DNA of 64,000 bases from Cerrena zonata (Eukaryota; Basidiomycota; Agaricomycetes; Polyporales; Cerrenaceae). The position numbers and the translations under genes were made by a program. Each line of letters opens with the position of its first letter. Position 1 is the first letter of the stretch. Positions 8,591 through 19,300 of the stretch are shown one piece after another. The notes under the pieces are model-generated. The model searched no databases and was not told the origin of the DNA. It was given only the letters and a program-made list of their open reading frames with translations. The stretch spans positions 124,001 to 188,000 of the forward strand of contig JASBNA010000052.1 of NCBI GenBank assembly GCA_038087015.1. Reading direction: 5' to 3'.

Positions 8591-11275
8591 CTATTTGTCG
8601 CTCTTTTTCTTGAAGCCGAATATACTTCTGCGTTTGCCAGTTTCCTTTGGTGGTTCAAGGGAGTTACTCTTGTTAGGTTTAACATTGGTTGAAGATGTTT
8701 TACCGTTGAGGGAAGAAGAGTTACCATTGCTTGTGCTGCTGGTATTACTGGTGGTGCTGCTGAACGAGCCCAATCTACTCTCGCGTCTTTTCAATCCGCC
8801 TACCCAAGTTTTCTTTTCATGTTTTGAGGGTTCGGTCTGGGTAGTTTCTGGAATTGGGCTCACCGGAGTCTGGGCGGACAATTCCGACTCCATTGATTGG
8901 TCACTTGGATGATGTTGGTGTTGGTGTTGAGACAAGGGCCCTTTCATGGAGGATGAACGCGAAAGAGAGCGAGGCAAATGGAACACCGATTCCTTTTCCT
9001 TCTCTTTGGATGGGGTAGTGTTGGTATTTTCAAGTTTGAAATTCTTTTTAAAGAGAGAAGCTTTCCTTGTGAGCCCTCCAGTTCCACTTGAAGAATTTGA
9101 GTTATTGTTTGGTAGTATATTCGAACCTGAACCTTGGTTACTTGTAGCAATTGAATTTTCAAAAGAGGATTCTAAAGATGGAGTGGTATTGAAAGGATTA
9201 GTGGGAGTAGGGTAAGTGATATTTGGATCGTAGGCAGAACAATCGGAATTTTTATGGTGAGCCGAATGATTTTCTTCGGGATCAAGATCTTTACTGAACT
9301 TATATGAATGAGCAGAAGATGTTTTTCTGGTCGATATTGGTTCAGGTTTTGAGGTTAAGTTAGCCTTTTCAACTAAAGAGTAATCACTGCCATTGTAAAT
9401 TTCATTTAAATTCAAACCAAAATCCACTGATAGTTCAGGATTCAAAGTATCACATTTTTGGTAAAATAAAATATACGAGCTTGCTAAACCTGGACCGTTA
9501 CCGAAAAATCTCATAACATAACATTCATCAACAATCTCAACTGTTTCATCATCAAATAATAGCCATAGTCCTGCTTTGCATTTACATAATGAAACGTAAT
9601 GACCATGCATTGGACCACCACCTATATGTACAACTAGTGCATAAAGTTCGTACAAGGTGAAATTATCATTATTGCTTTCATCATTAGTATTGGAATCATC
9701 TGATTCGGAAGTATTGAACAATCTTAATTTCAACGGATAGCTTATTGAATCAAACAATTTAACCATTTTATCAGCATTTTCATCATATTTGAATCTTTTA
9801 AAATTGATAATCATGACTTCGGGTAATTTTTTCAATTTGATGGTTTTCGTAGCTTCTTGTAATGAAGAGCAAGTATTACAATAGAATTTATTTTGATGAG
9901 TTAAAGTTTCCAGTTTCGAAAAATTATTCAATGAGTGACTTAAAGAATATGAACTATCACCAGGAGGGATATCGATTGATAGATCCAAAAAAGTTTCTTC
10001 CTTTGACGTGATTGTTTCACACGATAAACATTTAGTTTCGTTAGTAATTAAACCTTGGAATAAGTCGGTGCACCAATTAAACGGGTTACTTTCACTTAAT
10101 TCAAAATTCAAAGATTCAATGATTTCATTAATTAAGTAATTGCAAAATTCATGAGCATCATGGTGCATGTTATTTTGTCTAAAGAGAAAGTTTTTTTCTT
10201 TTAATCTTGTAATAAAGTAGGATGGTGAAACCACTCCTATTTGGGATTTATTTTCCACCATACACTCGAATAAGTCTTTCAAAGCGTATAATAGGGCAGT
10301 TTCATCTGATTGTTCAGAAGGAAGTTGCAAAGGATGATCTAAATTTATAATAGGACCATTGATCAAAGCCGATCTTTTTCTTTGATCCGTGGATGGACTT
10401 GGGTTAAATGGATTGATGGGATTGGATAAGAAAGTTTCTGGTTGAGGAATACCCACCACCACGAAATGTGATTGAGGAGTAATACGGGGTTCATTATTGT
10501 TATTGGTGGTATCAGGAGAAGCATTGTCTTGGTTATGGGGGTTATTTTTAGCATCATTACTTAACAAGAATGAAGAGGATTGGGAATGATCATTTCTATT
10601 GGTGGAATTAGATGAGCTTAATGACGGACGAGTGACCATGATTTGTAAATTTTCAAAATCACGATTTCTTTGTATTGATATACGTTGTTGAATTGATAAC
10701 GCAGGACAATCTTTGGCATCATAAATAAACTTATTTTGATTATTACCATCGGATTGACTTGAAAGTGAAATCAGATGGTTATTTGATGTATTACCATTGC
10801 TGTTATTATTATTGCTATTGGAAAACTTTATACCAAAGATTGAACCTTTCCGGGACGATTTGGGTCGGTCTATATTATTCATACCAGCCATGTCATTCAC
10901 ACCATTCCCATTCAAGATATCATTACCATTTGTGGTGGCGCCACCATTCTGTGTTTGATTCGTAACGTTATTTGTAGCATTCGCTTCTTTCAATCGTTTA
11001 GAAACCAATTGTTCATATTTGGTAGTGAAATTATGACTTTTAACCCCATTTTGATTCAACTTCGGATCGTGGTGGGTTCTATTATGAGCAAGTATGTTGT
11101 GTCTAAATTTCTCTGAGTAAAATAAGCATTGTAAGATTGAGTTGCAATAACAAGTATTACCAAAGTTTTCCATTCCAAAGATCTTACCGGATCCATCTCC
11201 GTAAGGAAGACTTGAGGAAGATGATCGTATATGATCTTTATCTGACGAGAGCCTTGGACCTGTGATTCTAGACAT
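8591..11275 (-). CDS. UBP13: Ubiquitin-specific protease of the Ubp9/Ubp13 (USP12/USP46) family
   Basis: Cysteine protease that removes ubiquitin from substrates; the yeast Ubp9/Ubp13 pair works with the WD40 protein Duf1 and affects mitochondrial and endocytic targets. 894 aa. The Cys box is at the N-terminus (GMENFGNTCYCNSILQCLFY; catalytic Cys42). The catalytic His is in GGGPMHGHYVSLCKC. Between them are the zinc-binding CxxC pairs (CLSC and CNTC) and FLDLSIDI. A long Asn/Ser-rich insertion (about residues 95-330) separates the Cys box from the rest, and a Ser-rich basic tail of ~250 residues ends KRRSIFGFKKKSDK. The family is clear; the longer size than S. cerevisiae Ubp13 comes from low-complexity insertions. 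Confidence 0.93.
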   Translation of the reverse strand: MSRITGPRLSSDKDHIRSSSSSLPYGDGSGKIFGMENFGNTCYCNSILQCLFYSEKFRHNILAHNRTHHDPKLNQNGVKSHNFTTKYEQLVSKRLKEANATNNVTNQTQNGGATTNGNDILNGNGVNDMAGMNNIDRPKSSRKGSIFGIKFSNSNNNNSNGNTSNNHLISLSSQSDGNNQNKFIYDAKDCPALSIQQRISIQRNRDFENLQIMVTRPSLSSSNSTNRNDHSQSSSFLLSNDAKNNPHNQDNASPDTTNNNNEPRITPQSHFVVVGIPQPETFLSNPINPFNPSPSTDQRKRSALINGPIINLDHPLQLPSEQSDETALLYALKDLFECMVENKSQIGVVSPSYFITRLKEKNFLFRQNNMHHDAHEFCNYLINEIIESLNFELSESNPFNWCTDLFQGLITNETKCLSCETITSKEETFLDLSIDIPPGDSSYSLSHSLNNFSKLETLTHQNKFYCNTCSSLQEATKTIKLKKLPEVMIINFKRFKYDENADKMVKLFDSISYPLKLRLFNTSESDDSNTNDESNNDNFTLYELYALVVHIGGGPMHGHYVSLCKCKAGLWLLFDDETVEIVDECYVMRFFGNGPGLASSYILFYQKCDTLNPELSVDFGLNLNEIYNGSDYSLVEKANLTSKPEPISTRKTSSAHSYKFSKDLDPEENHSAHHKNSDCSAYDPNITYPTPTNPFNTTPSLESSFENSIATSNQGSGSNILPNNNSNSSSGTGGLTRKASLFKKNFKLENTNTTPSKEKEKESVFHLPRSLSRSSSMKGPLSQHQHQHHPSDQSMESELSAQTPVSPIPETTQTEPSKHEKKTWVGGLKRRESRLGSFSSTTSNTSSTSNGNSSSLNGKTSSTNVKPNKSNSLEPPKETGKRRSIFGFKKKSDK

Positions 11276-11711
11276 TATTTAAGGAAAGTAAGTATCACTG
11301 GACGATTATAGAATCATTGAATTGAAAGATAGCCAATAACCAACTGAAGCAAGCAAATGGGAAAGACAAACACGAGCAGAAAATCGAATACTAATCTTAG
11401 TCAATCTCCCATACAACGACAATTCCACACGATTGTATGTTAGGTCTATCAAATACGACTAAAGATATTGAAATAAGATTCTCAATGAGAAGCTCAACAA
11501 TCTTATCGAATTTCTCTTTCTCTTTTTCTTTCTCTTTTTTCCGCTTTAATTTTTTTCGTTTTTGGTGGCACTCCGCAAAAAAGGGGAGAACGGCATTTTC
11601 TACTACTTATCCTAGTACTACTCTTCTTCTACTCTCTAAACTGCTCTTCTACTACCTTCTACAACAACTATAAATAATAAACGTGTAGTGAACTATAAAC
11701 GTGGAAGTAGA
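11276..11711. other. Intergenic: UBP13 promoter
   Basis: Upstream region of UBP13 and 3' flank of the GST-like gene. The main feature is a pyrimidine-rich run on the plus strand at about 11505-11560 (CTTTCTCTTTTTC-type repeats). No gene or RNA recognised. Confidence 0.55.
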
Positions 11712-12371
11712 TCAAATCAAGCCGGGGTGAATTGGACGTGGTTCAGGGACAGCAAGACCCTTTTGGACCTCTGGGATTTTGGCAACGAGTTTGGCCCAAG
11801 TCCAAACACGAGGGAACTGTTCAAGATCAACACCAATGGCATTGGCAAAAACAGCCCAGCCAAAGACCGAGACATCGGCGCCAGTAAGACGGTCGCCAAC
11901 CAAGTAAGGACCTTTGCTTCTTTCCAAATACAAGTCAAGAACACTGTAAAGTCTTTTCGTTTCTTCAGTGTATCTCTTGATCCCATAAGGGATTTTCTCT
12001 GGAGCGTAAAGACTGAAATGGTTGGCTTGACCTTGCATTGGGCCCTGGCCGGCAATTGCAAAAGTAAGGATTTCAAGATACTTGTAGTATTCTTTAGTAC
12101 CGTGTTCGTACGAGTACAAATGGTCTTTATCGTAGGTGTCAGCCAAGTATTGTAAGATAGCCCCGGTTTCACTTATGGTGATACCAGTCGAATGGTCGAC
12201 GATGGTTGGAATACGGCCATTTGGATTCAACTCAAGAAACCATGGTTCTTTCTGGACATTGGTTGAAATGTCAAGGTTTTTAACCTCGTATTGGAGTCCG
12301 AGTAACTCCAAGAAGATCGAAATCTTATACCCATTAGGAGTCTTGAAAGTGTAAAGAGTGATTGGAGCCAT
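11712..12371 (-). CDS. Glutathione S-transferase-like protein (Ure2/GST family)
   Basis: 219 aa from the ATG at 12371; an extension to 12410 would need a TTG start. The N-terminal thioredoxin-fold domain (residues 1-80) begins MAPITLYTFKTPNGYKISIFLELLG and has the cis-Pro region NPNGRIPTIVD followed by SETGAILQYLA, the glutathione gamma-Glu-binding site. The C-terminal helical domain has GPYLVGDRLTGADVSVFGW, the N-capping box typical of GSTs. The pattern resembles fungal Ure2-type GSTs, but there is no prion-like N-terminal extension. Probable role: glutathione conjugation or peroxidase activity in detoxification; the substrate is unknown. It is tandem with a dioxygenase gene 142 bp upstream. 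Confidence 0.9.
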   Translation of the reverse strand: MAPITLYTFKTPNGYKISIFLELLGLQYEVKNLDISTNVQKEPWFLELNPNGRIPTIVDHSTGITISETGAILQYLADTYDKDHLYSYEHGTKEYYKYLEILTFAIAGQGPMQGQANHFSLYAPEKIPYGIKRYTEETKRLYSVLDLYLERSKGPYLVGDRLTGADVSVFGWAVFANAIGVDLEQFPRVWTWAKLVAKIPEVQKGLAVPEPRPIHPGLI

Positions 12372-12513
12372 TTTCGTCGGTAATTTAGTCTGATGAGATA
12401 AAGCTGACAAATTGCAGCAAATCGCTCATATTTATAGTTTTTTGCGCAATTGCTCTCGCCTACCTCAATTACAACATTTCAATTTATAATCACGTTTACA
12501 TTATTATATACAA

Positions 12514-13530
12514 TTAATGGTTACCCATTACGATTCTTTCTGCAAATTGAGCAAAGTTCTCGTTGTCGTTGACTGGTTCGTCCAAATCAGGTTGGCAGAA
12601 TACGGCCAAAGTATTTCTTGCAATTGATGATAATTTCGTTCCTTTGACGTAATGGGGGACTGCTTTAAATTTACCTCTGGATATTTCTTGTAGTGCTGAT
12701 CCGGTTTGAAAGGCTAAACAGTCACTTGGAATGTTAATTTTAACGATTTCATCGTGTCTATTACGAATGTAAAGACCAGCTTCAGCATCAGGACTCCCGC
12801 TTAAATTGTGAGTTAATCCTTTGGACTCATCGAGGAAAAGGGCAGAGGTAAGTCCGGTGATACACGAATGATCAACATGGGTTCCACACCAATCATCGTC
12901 ATTACCATCCAGCTCCTCGTTCTTAGGATAATAGTGTAATAATCTTGCCTTGGTAGAGGTGGAATTCTTCACTATTCTCTTCAAAAACCCAGTCGGGTAA
13001 TTAGTTACTCCAACGTTTTTGGCAATGTACCCATCACAGTTATTTGCAACTTCTTCGGCAATATCGATGATCATATTGCATAATTGCTTACACTTGACCT
13101 CGAATTCTTCCAATCCTTTCAACTTGCCATCTGGCCAGATATTCCAAGTAGTATACGTTTTGAAGTTTTCAAATTTGGACTTGGTTTCTGCCGATGCTCC
13201 TTCTAGTTTAGAGTCCTTGTGGAATGCACAGTTAATATAATAAGACCCTTTGTTATAATCGGGCTTCCCCAGTTGGCTCAAGATCTCCTTCCCACATGAC
13301 CACCCAGTTAGCCACATCGACTCTTCTGATTCCAACTGCTTGAGTTCATCCTCTGGTAGATTTGCTAATATCGAAGCCAGTTGTAACACCTCAAGTCTCA
13401 ATTTTTCAAATTCTTTCGGTAAATCTTTAATCACAATGATCCCCAAGGAATCTGGCCCAAACGCCTGGTCCAATACCTCATCACGGACCCCCTTGGTCAA
13501 CTCCTTCAACGATACGGTCACCGGCTCCAT
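12514..13530 (-). CDS. 2-oxoglutarate/Fe(II)-dependent oxygenase (isopenicillin N synthase-like fold)
   Basis: 338 aa. The jelly-roll core has the metal ligands in CGTHVDHSCITGL (HxD) and a distal His in KAVPHYVKG, followed by ARNTLAVFCQP where the 2-oxoglutarate-binding Arg is expected. An N-terminal helical part (GIIVIKDLPKEFEKLR...) resembles the DIOX_N region. Clavaminate-synthase or IPNS-like proteins of this type are common in fungi and their substrates are mostly unknown, so I give no pathway. The start ATG at 13530 has no competing upstream ATG nearby. It is followed in tandem by the GST-like gene, so a shared detoxification role is possible but unproven. Confidence 0.88.
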   Translation of the reverse strand: MEPVTVSLKELTKGVRDEVLDQAFGPDSLGIIVIKDLPKEFEKLRLEVLQLASILANLPEDELKQLESEESMWLTGWSCGKEILSQLGKPDYNKGSYYINCAFHKDSKLEGASAETKSKFENFKTYTTWNIWPDGKLKGLEEFEVKCKQLCNMIIDIAEEVANNCDGYIAKNVGVTNYPTGFLKRIVKNSTSTKARLLHYYPKNEELDGNDDDWCGTHVDHSCITGLTSALFLDESKGLTHNLSGSPDAEAGLYIRNRHDEIVKINIPSDCLAFQTGSALQEISRGKFKAVPHYVKGTKLSSIARNTLAVFCQPDLDEPVNDNENFAQFAERIVMGNH

Positions 13531-14003
13531 TTTCTCTCTTGAGGTCTGTCGGTCTGGTGATTTGAACGTTTGAACCGCGATGTCTTATTTGTTTTTTTTT
13601 TTTTTTTGGGGAGGAAGAAAGCACCTTCTGCTGAAGGCTGAGTCCCTGCAATGAAAGTGGCTGCTAAATCTTTCAATTTGCAACTTGCAGTGATTACATG
13701 TTTTTCCCTATGCTCTTATTCGCTTGTGCTCTTATTAATAAGATAAACTAAGGTATGTCTTAGGTCGGGTATTAAGTCGAGTATTAAGTCAGGTATTAAG
13801 TCAGGTATTAAGTCAGGTATTAAGTCAGGTATTAAGTCATGTATTAAAGTAGATATATGTATTGGCTATGGTTTATCCAGGATGGGACTGGTGGTGTTGA
13901 TTTTATCGGAACCTGCTTCACAGGTAGCAAATCGGTACAACATGTACCCCAATATAAGCTGGCAGATTAATATGATCGAAACTATTGATTTAAATCCAAT
14001 GTT
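13531..14003. other. Intergenic: oxygenase promoter with minisatellite
   Basis: Upstream region of the 2OG oxygenase gene. It has a T tract at about 13590-13606 and the 12-bp tandem array. No other gene seen. Confidence 0.6.
13767..13850. repeat. 12-bp tandem repeat, 7 units
   Basis: Seven consecutive 12-bp units of consensus AGGTATTAAGTC. Units 3-6 are identical, units 1-2 differ at one or two bases, and unit 7 (ATGTATTAAAGT) is diverged. A further decayed copy seems to precede at 13751-13766. The array lies between the 2OG oxygenase start and the small gene at 14 kb. Confidence 0.95.
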
Positions 14004-14216
14004 CTATTGTTTGTAAGCTGGATATACGTCTTCGGCTTCCAAGTCCTCCAAGTCTTCCAAGTCTTCCTGCGACGAATGGGAGTGGACTTCACGTAGCGCC
14101 TCGTATGCTGCTCTGGTGTGTTTCTTCCCTATAATTCCTAACTGGGGTATACCTGAGCTTTCCTGTTCTAATTCTTTCAATAGCTGTTCCAGTTGGTCAA
14201 GTCTTTGATAACTCAT
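14004..14216 (-). CDS. Small hypothetical protein (70 aa)
   Basis: Not recognised. From the ATG at 14216 the frame encodes 70 aa: an N-terminal amphipathic helix (MSYQRLDQLEQLLKELEQ), a central segment GIPQLGIIGKKHTRAAYEAL, then an acidic, repetitive stretch (EDLEDLEDLEAEDVYPAYKQ). The LEDLEDLE part comes from a short DNA repeat. It could be a genuine small gene, as the first half looks like an ordinary helical protein and codon use resembles neighbours, but no homologue is known to me. No signal or membrane segment. Confidence 0.45.
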   Translation of the reverse strand: MSYQRLDQLEQLLKELEQESSGIPQLGIIGKKHTRAAYEALREVHSHSSQEDLEDLEDLEAEDVYPAYKQ

Positions 14217-14709
14217 GATAGCTTCCACCTTTTTTTTTCAACTGTTCTTGTATCCTGTTGCTCTAGATCTTTGCCACCACAGCTATAAGTGTCGATATTT
14301 CAGCTCTTCAGAACTCGGAATCCTCCTATTCGTTTAATTATTATATGGAAAATAATAATATTTATCTATTAGGTGTCATGTGATCAGTAGTTATATATAT
14401 GGTTGACACACGGAAACGGCTCTCGTTACTTGCAAAAGTATGTAGACACTGATAATTGAATACCTAACATTCACACTATACTAAATACTAGATTCAACCC
14501 GTATTGTACTGGAAGATAGGTCTCTAGAGGTTAATAGCTACTCATTGCCTGTTATCAGTTGGCGTGTAATTACCAAACGTTTATAAATATTGATATGTAC
14601 GGGTTTTCGATTTTCTCCTGGGGAGGTAAAAATAGAACTAGCTTTTAAATACTCCGTTAATTCTTTACTTTTTGATTATTCATTGACAGACATACAAAAG
14701 CAGATAAAA
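14217..14709. other. Intergenic: divergent promoter region
   Basis: Between the small 70-aa gene and the seven-TM gene. A TATATATATG run lies near 14391-14400. A frame open from 14590 upstream of the seven-TM ATG lacks its own ATG. Nothing else recognised. Confidence 0.5.
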
Positions 14710-16293
14710 ATGGTCCGGTCTAGTCATTGGAATATCTGGTGCGCTATAACGTTGCTTGTTGGGTGCAGTGCTACGGCTACGCATTTAAATTACCAAGACC
14801 AAGGGGTCTATTGTGATCTTGTTTCCTATGACAATAAGCGTGAAGCTTCCATTGGATTGAGAGTTGACCAACTCAAATTGAAAGATGAAAAGTTGGTCGA
14901 TACGTTAAAGATCCCAGCATTGATCTTGCGTTATGCTCACGCAACCAATTTTTCCAATATGGTTTCGTTTGAACAATTTGGAAAAGAATATTCGGCTAAA
15001 AAAGATTTGATTCCAGTTAAAGAAAATAAATTCGATTTGAAATTAGCTGATTCTAGCGATAAGGTTGATGAAAGTAAGATTTTCAATGGTTATTTGACTA
15101 AAAAAGATGGTGTTCAATTCAAAGTCAAAGAATCGGGAGTTTATTGTGTTTATATCGAACCTCCAACTGACGTTGGTATATCTGATTTAACAATTCCCAT
15201 TAGAATTACCAATTCTCATGGATACCTTGAATATCTTAAGTATGTCCCTTATTCGCAGAACAAGTACGGTATTCTCATTGGTTTGGCTTTGACTGGGTTT
15301 TTATTCCACTATATTGTCAAGAATAAACTAGGCGAGAATTTTCAAAATTTAAATGAAATCTCTTTGATTTCAAAAGGAGTGATTCTATTTGCTTTGATTC
15401 CCTTTGTTATTACTTTGATCATCAACACCATTGTTTTGTTTTTATCAAATAATTTCTCGCCTAGCGATTCACCTTCTCGTTTATTAAGCTTTTTCGCTTT
15501 GGGTTCGAATTATATTTCCAGTGTTTATGGCAACTTCTCAAATTACTTACTATTGATCTTCTCAATGGGGTTTGGGGTTATCTATTATCATAAGGGAAGC
15601 TCAAGAAACTACAGAAAATTTCCTGCCAGATTAAATAAAATCTCTTTATACTTATTGATAATCAGCACGGTGTTGACTACAGCAATCTTCTTTGTTATTC
15701 TCCTTTCAGGGAATGGCGATTTGGATAATGCATTTATGGCTCCAGCTAGTAATAGTCTAGTATCTAATGTGTTAATGCCGCTTGCTTCGGCTTATTATTT
15801 GGTTTGGTTCGGCTTTACTTTTGTTTATTACTTCAAAACTAAAAAGATATTGTCAAAGTTCCCCCCAGTTGATCCAAATGACGGCTCTGCGCCAGAGAAA
15901 AATTCAAAAACTATTAGCTCCTTCAGACGTTCCATTCTTTTCATTTTCTTATTGCCCTTGATTTCCATGCTCGTCTTTATTGGTTTATACGCTTATAGGC
16001 TCTACAATTTTACTTTTGCAAGTAATGATTTAGGCATGTTGAATCCAGATTCATCTTTATTACAGTATTCAGTTTTTTCTGTTAAAACAATGGAAATGGT
16101 ATTATTTGATAAATTATATCTTATTGGTGGCCAATGGTTGGGATACTTAAATGTTTATTTTACTATTATCGCAGTTTACTTCTTCTGGATAAAAGATAAT
16201 AACGGTTTAGTTATTGATAGTCCTCCAGCTTATGATGAAGTCTCCAGATTTGATATAAGTGATGATGAAGAAGCAGAACCTGAGCGTCTCTGA
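14710..16293 (+). CDS. Seven-transmembrane protein with lumenal N-terminal domain (GOST/PTM1-like)
   Basis: 527 aa from the ATG at 14710. Topology read from sequence: signal peptide (about 5-25), a ~180-residue lumenal domain with Cys residues (GVYCDL... and SGVYCVYIEPP), then seven hydrophobic segments starting NKYGILIGLALTGFLFHYIV and ending YLNVYFTIIAVYFFWI. The tail is acidic with SPPAYDEVS, a PPxY ligand for Rsp5-type ubiquitin ligases. This layout and size match the GOLD-domain seven-TM (PTM1/TMEM87) group of Golgi/endosomal proteins, but I rely on architecture more than on motif identity. It converges on AXL1, with 35 bp between the stop codons. Confidence 0.8.
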   Translation: MVRSSHWNIWCAITLLVGCSATATHLNYQDQGVYCDLVSYDNKREASIGLRVDQLKLKDEKLVDTLKIPALILRYAHATNFSNMVSFEQFGKEYSAKKDLIPVKENKFDLKLADSSDKVDESKIFNGYLTKKDGVQFKVKESGVYCVYIEPPTDVGISDLTIPIRITNSHGYLEYLKYVPYSQNKYGILIGLALTGFLFHYIVKNKLGENFQNLNEISLISKGVILFALIPFVITLIINTIVLFLSNNFSPSDSPSRLLSFFALGSNYISSVYGNFSNYLLLIFSMGFGVIYYHKGSSRNYRKFPARLNKISLYLLIISTVLTTAIFFVILLSGNGDLDNAFMAPASNSLVSNVLMPLASAYYLVWFGFTFVYYFKTKKILSKFPPVDPNDGSAPEKNSKTISSFRRSILFIFLLPLISMLVFIGLYAYRLYNFTFASNDLGMLNPDSSLLQYSVFSVKTMEMVLFDKLYLIGGQWLGYLNVYFTIIAVYFFWIKDNNGLVIDSPPAYDEVSRFDISDDEEAEPERL

Positions 16294-16328
16294 TTTATCA
16301 TGTGTGATTCGCCCCGTTATTAGACTGA

Positions 16329-19300
16329 TCAACATAGCAATTCAAGATTGGCCATTTTATTGGCAATGACTTCACAGTTTTCATGTAACTCACTCGGGGA
16401 TTTTAGTTCAATATCATCGCTCTTCTCGATATGATCAGTATTATGTTTTTGTTTTATGAAAAAAGAGGCAATACTTGATTTACTAATATTAACATAAGAT
16501 TTTTTAAAGTACTTGATACTCTTACTGATGTCTTTCTTTCTTAAGACTTTAAATATTTCTTTTGGTAACATTATAGGGCTTCCATTGCATTTCTCAACAA
16601 TATTTTCAATTTCTTCGTCTGATAATTGAATATTCTGTAGATCAAGATAAATTTGTAATTGTTTCTTTAGATAAAAATTTGTAAGTTCATGAATATCGTA
16701 TTTCGTTTGCATGAATAAAGAAAGACATCTTTTCAAATCAGAAACTGGTGATACGAACTCTCTGAAAAAAATCTCCATGTCATTTTGGGTTAAACCCCTA
16801 ACGATATCGTAGTCAATTTCACTTTCTCTCTTATTTTTCGAAAACTCATAATTTTTATTCATTATCTTTTCCCATTGAAGCTTATGAAAATCATATAATG
16901 TGCCTTGAAGCTCGTTGCTACTACTAATGCTTGGTTGTAGACCTAAGGAAGAACCATTAGATTCTACACTGGTTAAGTTGCTCTTGTGGGTTATTAAAAA
17001 CTGATTCTTCAACTGACTAAATTCATCGTTGGTGAAAAAAGATATCATCTGATTCAATTCTTCTAAATAGCTTTCAATTTCGGTTTTCAAATAAGCAGGT
17101 AGATATTTTTCACTTGCTATCGTTATATGAATACCTAAGCTTCTTCTTAAAGTTTTAACATCTGAAATTATTGAGTAGCCTAATTGCCTTTTTGTTCTTA
17201 ATTCGTTTGATATATTTTGCGATATAAAGTAAGAGGTTAGGAAACATAATGCTTTCTTTAGTTCACAATCATTCTCACCTATTTGGACATAATAAAATAT
17301 AATGTTTGAAGGATCGGTTGTGTGCATTTGATAGGTATAATTAAACCCTCTGGGTAAAAGGTAGCTCGAAGGTTGATCTAAAGTTTTGGTTGTATCACTT
17401 GAAAGTTTTTCGTGATTAGTGAACAGATTAATGATTTTCAGTATTTGAACTGTTTCATCAAAATCAGGAGGAGAAGTGATTAAGATGGTGGTATATGACA
17501 AGCCATTCAAGAACGAACCACTTATATTAATTAGATCGTCAATTTCAATTTCTTCGAATGCATCGATTCTTTCATCCAAAGTCCAAACTTTTTCTTCTAA
17601 GAAGACATACGAAGCTGCAAAAATTTTACTGATCCCATTTGCATCTAGTATGTTTTCGTATTTCTTACGTAGTTTAACTTTAGATTTCTTAAAGGTTTGA
17701 TACTCTAACTCCTTGACATTTTGAAGATTTTGCAATAATTTTTGAATAAAATTTGTTAAAAATTGTACAAAATTTAAAGCTAACCCACAAATAGTGACCA
17801 GAATCGAGCAAGTACTGTTTACACACGGATACAACCCCCAAGAACAGCCAACTTGCTCAGCTGGGTAGAATTCTGTTTTGAAGTCTGTACCAATTAAATC
17901 ACATAATATTTCGATACCTACCGTCAATTTTGCAGTATTTTCAAAGAAAAGTTGAGTTTTGAAAGATAAAGCCATTTTGTTGGGCGAATTAGCTTTGTGA
18001 TACCATAATTCATGATTTCCACTATGATCGTATAACGTCATAGGTTCCAAAGAGTCTTTTGCTTCGGGCTGGGGTATAAAACTCAAAGGGTTATTATGAA
18101 TCTGAGACGAAATAGAATTTAGTGAATTGTAAATATCGTTTAGGTTAAATTGGTCCGCAAAAAAATTTGACTGTGAAAAAGATATCGGCGAAGGATGTAA
18201 TTTGGTATAATAATATAAAGGATCGAACTGAGAAACCAGATACTTGAAATGGTAGTATTCATCAACCAAAGTACTTTCAGTGGGTGGGAGGTTTGAGTCA
18301 ATCAAAATTAGATTGAAGTTACTGAGAGACAAAGTCTCTCTTGTTGTTGAAAGAAAAATTTCTGCCAATGACGCCCACCATGATTCGCTAAGATAGTCTT
18401 CCGAAGAGACCTTATCGCCCCAAGTGACGAACCCTTTTATTAAATTTCGGTTACCACCAACGAAGTTCAAGTTCAAAAGGGTCTCACTTAGATTAGTAAC
18501 TTCGTTGACGGACGAAACAGATAAATCTTGGTGAAGATAATTCAAATTATCAATAATTGAAATGTTGTGCAAGAAGGACGATATCGTTGAGGCAGGAGTA
18601 ACAAACAAAACATTATATAGGAAGCTGAAGATCTCAATAATGAGGTTTTCTAAATTATTTCTTCCTTTTAGAGTTAGGGAAATCTCAATTATCAAAACCG
18701 ATTCATCATAGGTTAGATTTTGGGTGGATGCTATTATTGAAGTTGACCAAAATTTTTCATTTATCAAGTGATCACACAAGGAGTTTTTGGATTCTTCACC
18801 TAATAGGTGGACCCAAGTACGTTTCAATTCCTCTATATACGGATGAGACTTTAATTTGCAAAGAGGGAAGATCATTCTTAGTTTCGAGTCATTTGCAGAC
18901 TCAACGCGTAATAGCTTGTTCGTGTTAGAGGACGAGAAAACATTGCAATCGTAACGAGTGAGAGCCACCGAGGGAAAGACGGGGAGCTTTGGTTCTCGGG
19001 GAATGCCAATGAAGTTGGCGATGGCTAGCTTGGCTAGGAAATTTAGCGATTGCGGTCCCTTTAACACCAAAGTCATATTATTTGCAATATAATGGAGTTT
19101 GAAAAAAAGAGCAGCCTCTTTTGTCAAATTCAAGTTGAGTAGCTTTGTGTTTGAATGGAGAGTACTCTCATCACCAGTACCAAATTTATGGAAAGGGTGG
19201 GCTCTATTCGATAGTATCTTGAGTGAATGGTAGAATTTTTTATCAAGAGACTTCAAGTTCAAGAAATGCTCAGAGTTTACATTCAGAATCTCGGAGCGTA

